Source: Candidatus Omnitrophica bacterium UBA1562 (lineage in GTDB: Bacteria; Omnitrophota; Gorgyraeia; Gygaellales; Profunditerraquicolaceae). Taken from it: a stretch of 5,092 nt of DNA. The stretch is from NCBI GenBank assembly GCA_002322525.1, contig DCOU01000108.1, positions 1 through 5,092 on the forward strand, read 5' to 3'. Numbering within the stretch: position 1 is the stretch's first letter; every line of letters begins with the position of its first letter. The notes under the pieces were generated by a model, which was given only the letters and a program-made list of their open reading frames with translations, was not told the origin of the DNA and ran no database searches. Shown here one piece after another: positions 1-5,090 of the stretch. A program made the position numbers and the translations under genes.

Positions 1-2
1 TT

Positions 3-695
3 CATCTTCCCACTAACAAATTAATGTTTCGTGTTTATGATTATACTAATGCCACCCGTCTTTTAGGAAAGGATTTTACTACTAAACCAACACCGCCAAG
101 GCCTCCTAAACCACCGGGTCCACCAGAAAAGATAATCCGCGTAGAAGGCTTTGATGTCCACGTTAATCCTGCAGGAACCTATATTGTTGTAGAAAAAGAG
201 GGAAGGCCAACAATGGTTACTGTTGAAGAATATAAACAGATGTTTGCGCAAAAGCTAGTTGAAGAAGTAAAAACATTTGAAGATTTGCGTCGTCAATGGC
301 TAAGTCCGAGTGACAGAGAAAACTTGATTCTGTTGCTTCCTAATGACGGCCAAGGCGCAAGGCTTCTTCAAGATTTATTAAAACTTAAAGAATGCGACCT
401 TTATGATGTTTTAGCAGAAGTTGGTTTTGGAATAGCGCCTAAAACCAGAAAGGAAAGAGTTGAGGCGCTTCGCTATAAACACGAAAGTTGGTTTAAAGGT
501 TTGCCAAAAGATGCAGCGGGCACCTTACTTGCTCTTGCAATGCAATTCGAGCGAGGAGGAACTGAAGAATTAGAAAATCCTCAAGTTTTTAATTCACCAG
601 ATGTTATAAGAGCAGGCGGCCTTAAAGCCTTGAAGATTTTAGGTGAGCCCAAAGATATTATTAATCAGACCAAAAAGAGGTTGTTTGCAGCATGA
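3..695 (+). CDS. hsdR: Type I restriction enzyme R subunit, C-terminal part (partial at left edge)
   Basis: This is the C-terminal end of the type I restriction subunit, the motor and nuclease component that translocates DNA using ATP and cuts it when the target is unmethylated. The frame has no stop between position 3 and the Met codon at 24, and the residues there (HLPTNKL) run straight into family sequence (FRVYDYTNATRLLGKDF), so the Met at 24 is internal and the gene begins outside the window. After that junction come a proline/lysine-rich linker (about 87-131), then a segment typical of the EcoEI-type HsdR C-terminal domain: FEDLRRQWLSP, the LYDVLAEVGFG block, and a helical tail ending KKRLFAA. 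That tail in this family contacts the methylase core. The stop TGA overlaps the hsdS ATG (ATGA), suggesting translational coupling. The nuclease and DEAD-box helicase motifs cannot be checked here. Family assignment is by remembered motif pattern, not by a search. Confidence 0.88.
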   Translation, partial: HLPTNKLMFRVYDYTNATRLLGKDFTTKPTPPRPPKPPGPPEKIIRVEGFDVHVNPAGTYIVVEKEGRPTMVTVEEYKQMFAQKLVEEVKTFEDLRRQWLSPSDRENLILLLPNDGQGARLLQDLLKLKECDLYDVLAEVGFGIAPKTRKERVEALRYKHESWFKGLPKDAAGTLLALAMQFERGGTEELENPQVFNSPDVIRAGGLKALKILGEPKDIINQTKKRLFAA

Positions 696-1936
696 GCGAG
701 AAATATTCACTACCAACCGGCTGGCGATGGGTGAAGTTGGGGGAGGTGTGTGAGGTAGTTAGTAAGGGAACGACCCCCACAACATATGGCTATACTTTTG
801 TAAACTCAGGAATACCTTTTTTAAGAGCCGAAGATATCATAGGTGGTCCTGTTGATTTTTCTTCAGTAGCTTACCATATTACAGAAGAAACGCATGAATT
901 CTTAGATAGGTCTAAACTTCGTGCGGGTGATTTCTTAATAACTATTGCTGGTACTCTAGGTAGAGTAGGATACATGCCAGAGGGAGCTCCAGAAGTAAAC
1001 TGTAATCAAGCTGTTGCTTTTGCAAGAGTCGATTCAGCAAAAGCAGATGTTAAATTTCTGTGTTATTTTTTACAGATTCCAGAAGTTCTGTCTCCTTTTG
1101 TAGAACTGAAAGTTGGTGGTACTATTCAAAATCTTAACTTACAACAAGTTCGCTCTATCGAGATTCCTCTTCCTCCTTTAGCTGAGCAGAAACTTATTAT
1201 TGCAAAAATCCAAGAACTAATGCAGGAAGTTGAGGTAGCCAGAAGCGCTTGCGAAAAGCAGCTTGAAGCCACCAATGCCCTGCCTTCCGCCTATCTACGC
1301 GAAGTTTTTGAAAGTGAAGAGGCAAAGAAGTGGGAGAGGAAGAGGTTGGGGGACGCTTTGGAAGTTATTGAAAGTGGCAGTCGTCCAAAAGGCGGTGTTA
1401 ATGAAATAAAAGCAGGCATTCCATCTGTGGGAGCAGAACATCTAAATTCGTTTTCAGGGTTTAATTTTGAAAATATTCGCTATATTCCTAAAGAATTTTA
1501 TCAAAGCATGAAAAGAGGTAAAATTAAAAAAAGAGATATATTGGTAGTAAAAGACGGTGCTACAACTGGAAAGGTTTCTTTTGTAATCTACAATTTTCCT
1601 TTTGAAGAATCAGCAGTAAACGAACACGTTTTTATTTTACGAGCCAAAGAATTTTTAGATCAAGAATTTCTTTTTTGGTTTTTATATTCACCTCTAGGTC
1701 AAACGCAGATTCAACAAGAATTTCACGGAGCTGCTCAAGGTGGAATAAATCAACAATTCGTAAATGGCGTATATATTTCAATTCCTGCGCTTGATATTCA
1801 AAAGTGCATCATCGCTGAACTCAAAGAAAAAATGCCTGAAGCTGAGCAACTTCAGGCTTCTATTGAAAAACAATTAGAGACCATTAACGCCTTACCTCAA
1901 TCGATCTTACGCAAGGCGTTTAGGGGAGAGCTGTAA
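692..1936 (+). CDS. hsdS: Type I restriction-modification specificity subunit S, two TRDs
   Basis: This 414-residue protein has the usual length for HsdS, which selects the bipartite DNA target and serves as the scaffold for HsdM and HsdR. Two half-units are visible. TRD1 starts at LPTGWRWVKLGEV (residues 7-19) and runs to about 150. A conserved helical spacer follows (IPLPPLAEQKLIIAKI, about 158-173, to 207). TRD2 starts at WERKRLGD (214-221) and runs to about 360, then a second helical spacer closes the protein. The two spacers repeat each other: EKQLEATNALPSAYLREVF (188-206) against EKQLETINALPQSILRKAF (392-410), a spacing of 204 residues. The ATG overlaps the hsdR stop by four bases, and an AGAGG at 676-680 stands 11 bases upstream. 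No terminator-like structure follows the stop, so read-through into the ATPase gene is possible. The target sequence cannot be read from the protein. Confidence 0.95.
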   Translation: MSEKYSLPTGWRWVKLGEVCEVVSKGTTPTTYGYTFVNSGIPFLRAEDIIGGPVDFSSVAYHITEETHEFLDRSKLRAGDFLITIAGTLGRVGYMPEGAPEVNCNQAVAFARVDSAKADVKFLCYFLQIPEVLSPFVELKVGGTIQNLNLQQVRSIEIPLPPLAEQKLIIAKIQELMQEVEVARSACEKQLEATNALPSAYLREVFESEEAKKWERKRLGDALEVIESGSRPKGGVNEIKAGIPSVGAEHLNSFSGFNFENIRYIPKEFYQSMKRGKIKKRDILVVKDGATTGKVSFVIYNFPFEESAVNEHVFILRAKEFLDQEFLFWFLYSPLGQTQIQQEFHGAAQGGINQQFVNGVYISIPALDIQKCIIAELKEKMPEAEQLQASIEKQLETINALPQSILRKAFRGEL

Positions 1937-1947
1937 ATAAATGTTGT

Positions 1948-1963
1948 TTATATGTACACATAA
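1948..1963. repeat. Near-palindrome upstream of the ATPase promoter
   Basis: TTATATGTACACATAA is a 16-bp inverted repeat centred on GTAC with one mismatched pair. It lies 25 bases upstream of the -35 box at 1989. A 7-base ATATGTA occurs in it (1950-1956) and again at 1973-1979, 23 bases later, about two helical turns. The position and symmetry would suit a regulator-binding site. However, the stretch is very AT-rich and such near-palindromes arise by chance, so this is a weak call. Confidence 0.25.
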
Positions 1964-1988
1964 TTAGTATAAATATGTAAGCTAATAC

Positions 1989-2016
1989 TTGACAAATTTG
2001 GAATTTATGCTATACT
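1989..2016 (+). promoter_or_regulatory. Sigma70-type promoter with extended -10, driving ATPase-hsdM
   Basis: TTGACA (1989-1994) matches the -35 consensus at all six bases. After a 16-base spacer comes TATACT (2011-2016), five of six matches to TATAAT, preceded by TG plus one base (TGC, 2008-2010), which is an extended -10 element. A start of transcription 5-7 bases after the -10 falls at about 2021-2023, on AAT. That leaves about four to six untranslated bases before the ATG at 2027, and none or nearly none before the GTG at 2024. No Shine-Dalgarno sequence fits in that space. This is the best promoter in the window and should transcribe both the ATPase and hsdM. Confidence 0.75.
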
Positions 2017-2026
2017 TTTTAATGTG

Positions 2027-3211
2027 ATGAAGATATACGACAGAAGGTTAACGCCTGTTTTGTTGCAAGAGATAAAACTCCCGCGCATTGTAGTTTTGAC
2101 GGGGATGCGTCAGGTAGGCAAAACTACTCTTATGCGCCAGATTTATAATGTACTGGATACCAAGCATAAGGTATTTTTAGACTTAGAGAATCCCCTTCAT
2201 CAAAGGTTATTCGAGGAAGAGAATTTTGATAATATATTGGCTAACCTGGAGAAAATCGGGTTTTCTATAGGCAAAAAATCCTTTATTTTCTTAGACGAAG
2301 TTCAATTAGCCCCTAAGATAGTAAAAGCCATAAAGTATCTTTATGATCACTACAGGATTAAATTCTTTCTTACCGGCTCAAGCAGTTTTTACTTAAAGAA
2401 TCTTTTCCCGGAATCCCTGGCAGGAAGAAAAGTATTATACGAGCTCTTTCCTTTAGATTTTGAAGAATTTTTAATATTTAAGGGAAAACAAAGAAAAGTC
2501 CATGTTAAATTTCTTCTAAAAACAAAAAACAAAAATAAGATTTCTTATCAGCTTTATAGCAAGCTACTGGAGGAATATTTAGAATATGGAGGATTTCCTG
2601 CGGTTGTTCTTACTTCGGATAGCCAGTACAAAAAACAGGTCTTAGGGGATATCTTTACCTCTTATTTTGAAAAAGATGTGCGCGCCTTAGCTGATTTTAA
2701 AGAACTTAGTAAGCTGCGAGATTTGATTTTATTACTTACTAGTCGCGTAGGCTCAAAGATTGAGATAAGTAAAATTGCTTCTGAAATTGGCATCTCACGT
2801 GAGACCGTATATTCATATTTGAATTTTTTGGAAAAAACATATTTTGTATTTTTAATTAGCCCTTTTAGCCGAAATAGAGACACAGAGGTGCGAGGAGCTA
2901 AGAAACTATATCTTTGCGATGTTGGTCTTCTGAATTATTTAGGAAAGGTTTCCGCAGGCAGTATTTTTGAGAATTTTGTATTTAATAATCTAAGAAAGTA
3001 TGGTGTTGTAAATTACTACCAGCGCTACAAAGGTTCAGAGATTGATTTTATCATCGATGGAAAGTTTGCCTTTGAAGCAAAGATAAAAACTTCTGAATTT
3101 GATATAAAGCGCCTAAAAAAAATTGCTAACACTTTGAAGTTGAAAGGATATTATATTATTACGCAGGATTACTATGATTTTTCTCGGGTAATTTTGGCTC
3201 AGGATTTATAA
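2027..3211 (+). CDS. AAA_14/DUF4143 family ATPase with PD-(D/E)XK-like C-terminus
   Basis: This is a P-loop ATPase of the AAA_14 plus DUF4143 architecture, whose cellular role is not established. Counting from the ATG at 2027, Walker A is GMRQVGKTT (26-34), Walker B is FIFLDE (86-91), and a sensor-like FFLTGSS follows (113-119). A winged-helix-like segment occupies about 244-272 (ISKIASEIGISRETVYSYL). The C-terminal DUF4143 part carries E315, D340 in GSEIDF, and E350-A-K352, a spacing like that of PD-(D/E)XK nuclease-fold proteins; whether it cuts DNA is unknown. A GTG at 2024 directly precedes the ATG and could be the start. The ATG is preferred because MKIYDRR fits the usual N-terminus of the family. 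There is no ribosome-binding site, and the promoter lies just upstream. The stop is one base before hsdM. The gene looks more AT-rich than the start of hsdM. Its place between hsdS and hsdM is unusual and suggests insertion into, or recruitment by, the locus. Confidence 0.88.
   Translation: MKIYDRRLTPVLLQEIKLPRIVVLTGMRQVGKTTLMRQIYNVLDTKHKVFLDLENPLHQRLFEEENFDNILANLEKIGFSIGKKSFIFLDEVQLAPKIVKAIKYLYDHYRIKFFLTGSSSFYLKNLFPESLAGRKVLYELFPLDFEEFLIFKGKQRKVHVKFLLKTKNKNKISYQLYSKLLEEYLEYGGFPAVVLTSDSQYKKQVLGDIFTSYFEKDVRALADFKELSKLRDLILLLTSRVGSKIEISKIASEIGISRETVYSYLNFLEKTYFVFLISPFSRNRDTEVRGAKKLYLCDVGLLNYLGKVSAGSIFENFVFNNLRKYGVVNYYQRYKGSEIDFIIDGKFAFEAKIKTSEFDIKRLKKIANTLKLKGYYIITQDYYDFSRVILAQDL
3201..3204 (+). 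promoter_or_regulatory. Ribosome-binding site of hsdM inside the ATPase gene
   Basis: AGGA lies eight bases before the ATG at 3213 and within the last codons of the ATPase gene. Together with the single-base gap between the two genes it supports the 3213 start and points to co-translation of the ATPase and methylase from one mRNA. Confidence 0.6.
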
Positions 3212-3212
3212 T

Positions 3213-4721
3213 ATGAAATTTAACTCCCGCAAACTCACTACTCCCCAATCCCTAAATTCCTTTATTAAAAGCATCTGTGATATTATGAGGAGGTCGGGCC
3301 GGGCAGGGGCGTTGCAGTATGTGCCGGAACTTACTTGGATGCTTTTTTTGCGGATTCTTGATGAGAAGGAAGATAAAGAGCAAGAGCATTCCAAGGCCTT
3401 GGGAGTTTCTTTTATACCTTCCTTGAAAGAGCCTTTTCGCTGGCAGGATTGGGCTTCACCAGAGGGTAAAAAGAGAAAAGAGCTTCAGCAGGGGACACTG
3501 GGTGGATTTATGTCATTTGTCAATGGCGAGCTTATTCCTCATTTAAGAGAATTAAAGAAAAAAGCTGGTTCTACATCTCGTCAAAAGGTTATTAGCGAGG
3601 TATTTTCTTCAGTGGAGAAAACTGGCATTGATACTGAGCGAAATCTCTTGGATATTTTAGATAAGATTAATCAACTTTCTATTGAGCAGGTTGATGATAC
3701 CCATATGTTTACTTTATCTCAAGTCTATGAAGGGTTACTCTTAAATATGGGCGCCAAGAATAATGACGGAGGCCAGTTTTTTACCCCGCGTGAAGTAATT
3801 CGCATAATGGTTAAGGTAATTAACCCTAAGGTTGGTGAGAGCGTTTATGACCCTTGTTGTGGAACCGGCGGATTTTTGGCGCAGAGTTATGTGCAGATGC
3901 GGGAAAAGGTTAAGACCGCGGATGATATTGAAGTTATTAAAACCAGGACTTTTTATGGCAGAGAAAAGGAAGATTTGGCTTACCCAATTGCATTGGCGAA
4001 TTTGGTTTTGCATGAGATTGATGAGCCGCATATTTGGCACGGAAATACCTTAACTGGCTTAGAGATTTATGGCGGGTTATTCCAAGGCGCTCCTGATTTA
4101 TTTGATGTGGTTTTAACTAATCCTCCTTTTGGCGGCAAAGAAGGAAAAGACGCTCGGACTCACTTTGCTTATAAAACCAGCTCCACTCAGGTTTTATTTT
4201 TACAACACGTTATAGATAGTCTTAAAGATGGAGGAAGATGCGGAATTGTCATTGACGAAGGGGTTTTGTTTCGGACTAATGAAGCCGCTTTTTTGCAAAC
4301 CAAACGCAAGTTGCTTAATGAGTGCAATGTTTATTGCATTGTTAGTTTACCCCCAAAAGTTTTTTTAAATGCTGGAGCTGCCAGCAAAACCAATCTTTTA
4401 TTTTTTACTAAGGGCGAGCCCACTAAAGAAATCTGGTATTATGATTTATCTGATATTAATATTACCAAGAAGCAGCCTTTAACTGTTCAGCAATTTGATG
4501 AATTTTTCAAGCTGCTGCCTAATCGAAAGGATAGCGAACGATCTTGGAGGGTGTCGATAGAAGACATCCAAGCTAAAAACTACGATATAAAAGCAGTTAA
4601 TCCAAATAGAAAGGTTGTTCAAGATACTCGAACCCCAGAAGAACTAATTACCATTATCGAATCACAGAGTGCTGAAATTGCAAAGGCATTAGATAAATTA
4701 AGAAGCTTTGGGGCGGGATAG
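3213..4721 (+). CDS. hsdM: Type I restriction-modification DNA methyltransferase subunit M
   Basis: HsdM transfers a methyl group from S-adenosylmethionine to adenine N6 in the target selected by HsdS; two M subunits with one S form the methylase. At 502 residues it is full length for the family. The N-terminal helical domain (about 10-165) holds the expected SGRAGALQYVPELTWMLFLRILDEKE block. The N6-methylase domain then begins with GGQFFTPREVIRIMV (186-200). The SAM-binding motif I is DPCCGTGGF (213-221), and the catalytic motif IV is NPPF (303-306), both intact. A C-terminal helix rich in E/A/L (about 473-498) should pack on the HsdS spacer. The ATG has an AGGA eight bases upstream. The coding sequence ends with TAG directly followed by an in-frame TGA, a tandem stop. 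It is the last recognisable gene of the window, separated from hsdS by the ATPase gene. Confidence 0.96.
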   Translation: MKFNSRKLTTPQSLNSFIKSICDIMRRSGRAGALQYVPELTWMLFLRILDEKEDKEQEHSKALGVSFIPSLKEPFRWQDWASPEGKKRKELQQGTLGGFMSFVNGELIPHLRELKKKAGSTSRQKVISEVFSSVEKTGIDTERNLLDILDKINQLSIEQVDDTHMFTLSQVYEGLLLNMGAKNNDGGQFFTPREVIRIMVKVINPKVGESVYDPCCGTGGFLAQSYVQMREKVKTADDIEVIKTRTFYGREKEDLAYPIALANLVLHEIDEPHIWHGNTLTGLEIYGGLFQGAPDLFDVVLTNPPFGGKEGKDARTHFAYKTSSTQVLFLQHVIDSLKDGGRCGIVIDEGVLFRTNEAAFLQTKRKLLNECNVYCIVSLPPKVFLNAGAASKTNLLFFTKGEPTKEIWYYDLSDINITKKQPLTVQQFDEFFKLLPNRKDSERSWRVSIEDIQAKNYDIKAVNPNRKVVQDTRTPEELITIIESQSAEIAKALDKLRSFGAG

Positions 4722-4895
4722 TGACATTTAAAGATGGAAGTTGCAGGTATAACGATTCTAAAGAGCTATGGTGGCGCTATTTCAGAAAGCCAAGCCCCGT
4801 ATTGGAAAATTTTATCATTTAAATAAGAAAAGGGCGGCTACGCTATCGGTGTGAATAAAAAAGGGGGTGGTTGTAATTTTGTGGCGGCCGCTTCT
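4722..4895 (+). other. Stretch after hsdM without a convincing gene; two tiny open frames
   Basis: No recognised gene lies here. Two short frames overlap. One starts at a GTG (4721) sharing a base with the hsdM stop and gives 33 residues, ending at 4822 (middle part ELWWRYFRKP). The other starts at the ATG at 4734 and gives 30 residues, ending at 4826 (MEVAGITILKSYGGAISESQ, then 10 more). The latter frame continues past its TAA, from 4827 to a TAA at 4935, with protein-like but glycine-rich sequence (EKGGYAIGVNKKGGG). Neither start has a clear ribosome-binding site. They could be small proteins, remnants of a decayed gene, or chance. A GCGGCCGC octamer sits at 4884-4891. Confidence 0.3.
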
Positions 4896-4922
4896 AATAC
4901 TTTGCGCTTTGCGCAAAGTATT
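4896..4922. repeat. Perfect 12-bp inverted repeat with three-base loop
   Basis: AATACTTTGCGC (4896-4907) and GCGCAAAGTATT (4911-4922) are exact reverse complements with TTT between them, so RNA or single-stranded DNA would form a strong hairpin. The sequence also contains TTTGCGC twice in tandem (4901-4914) and the palindrome TTTGCGCAAA (4908-4917). It lies 174 bases after the hsdM stop. Only TTTCGC follows the stem start of the tail, so as an intrinsic terminator it would lack a proper U-run. It may stabilise the 3' end of the hsdM mRNA, or be a dispersed palindromic repeat or protein-binding site. Confidence 0.8.
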
Positions 4923-4936
4923 TCGCTAAACTAAAG

Positions 4937-4949
4937 CTTAAGGTGCTCA
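4937..4949. repeat. 13-bp direct repeat, copy 1
   Basis: CTTAAGGTGCTCA is identical to the copy 53 bp downstream. The 12 bases before each copy also agree at about seven positions, so the shared unit is longer but degenerate. The core CTTAAG is itself palindromic. Function unknown. Confidence 0.8.
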
Positions 4950-4980
4950 TCCTGCCTCGCAAGCTCGGTAGGATTTTGTT
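4949..4980 (+). terminator. Hairpin with T-rich tail, possible intrinsic terminator
   Basis: ATCCTGCC (4949-4956) pairs with GGTAGGAT (4967-4974) over eight pairs, one of them G-T, around a ten-base loop. It is followed by TTTTGTT (4974-4980). This is the only hairpin after hsdM with a reasonable U-run on the + strand, so it is the best candidate for ending the ATPase-hsdM transcript. The distance of over 220 bases from the hsdM stop and the long loop weaken the call. The same sequence can fold on the - strand with a different tip. Confidence 0.4.
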
Positions 4981-4989
4981 AGATAAAAA

Positions 4990-5002
4990 CTTAAGGTGCT
5001 CA
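4990..5002. repeat. 13-bp direct repeat, copy 2
   Basis: This is the second exact copy of CTTAAGGTGCTCA. It sits eight bases before the large inverted-repeat element that starts at 5011. Copies 1 and 2 bracket the hairpin at 4949-4974. Confidence 0.8.
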
Positions 5003-5010
5003 ATTTTTGA

Positions 5011-5090
5011 TGGTACAGGAAAGTATAAGACTCTTCCTTTAAAGGTTTAGGAAGGTCTATCCCTTCTGGATAAAACACTTTCCTATACCA
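5011..5090. repeat. 80-bp element closed by 14-bp inverted repeats, three-way-junction fold
   Basis: TGGTACAGGAAAGT (5011-5024) and ACTTTCCTATACCA (5077-5090) are reverse complements at 13 of 14 positions; the odd pair is C-A on the + strand and G-U if the - strand is the RNA. Inside lie two further stems: AGAC plus CTTCCT (5028-5031 and 5033-5038) with AGGAAG plus GTCT (5049-5058), leaving one bulged T; and ATCC (5059-5062) with GGAT (5068-5071). The whole folds as a closing stem with two inner hairpins. No gene is visible in it. It could be a structured RNA, a small nonautonomous mobile element, or a recombination or transposon end continuing into sequence beyond the window. Confidence 0.6.

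Noticed and set aside
24..26. ATG at 24 as the start of a separate small gene
   Set aside because: The frame is open to the left edge and the preceding residues continue HsdR family sequence, so this Met is internal to hsdR.
63..251. 62-codon open frame on the - strand inside hsdR
   Set aside because: It is antisense to well-conserved HsdR sequence and shows no recognisable motif or ribosome-binding site.
1941..1967. Eight-codon open frame after hsdS (MLFICTHN)
   Set aside because: It is too short, has no ribosome-binding site, and lies upstream of the predicted promoter start.
2662..2883. 73-codon open frame on the - strand inside the ATPase gene
   Set aside because: It lies opposite the conserved helical and winged-helix part of the ATPase and has no independent support.
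3206..3394. 62-codon open frame on the - strand across the hsdM start
   Set aside because: It is antisense to the conserved HsdM N-terminus and is a composition shadow.
3741..4053. Open frames on both strands overlapping the HsdM catalytic domain
   Set aside because: They overlap the SAM-binding and nearby conserved region read in the true frame, and neither shows family features.
4323..4338. Small inverted repeat TGCAAT...ATTGCA within hsdM
   Set aside because: Six pairs in the middle of coding sequence are expected by chance.
4360..4366. Run of seven T in hsdM as a frameshift site or sequencing error
   Set aside because: The frame continues with HsdM-like sequence on both sides and ends at the expected length, so neither a frameshift nor an error is indicated.
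4937..5002. Start of a CRISPR array
   Set aside because: There are only two short copies, the interval contains a hairpin instead of a unique spacer, and no cas gene is present in the window.
5010..5042. Ten-codon leader peptide (MVQESIRLFL) after an AAGGTG
   Set aside because: The spacing from AAGGTG is long, no promoter is visible, and its bases are better explained as part of the inverted-repeat element. No downstream gene is in view.
5011..5090. tRNA gene in the folded element
   Set aside because: The fold has only two inner arms, no recognisable anticodon loop or T-arm GTTC-like sequence, and a 14-pair closing stem that is too long for a tRNA acceptor.
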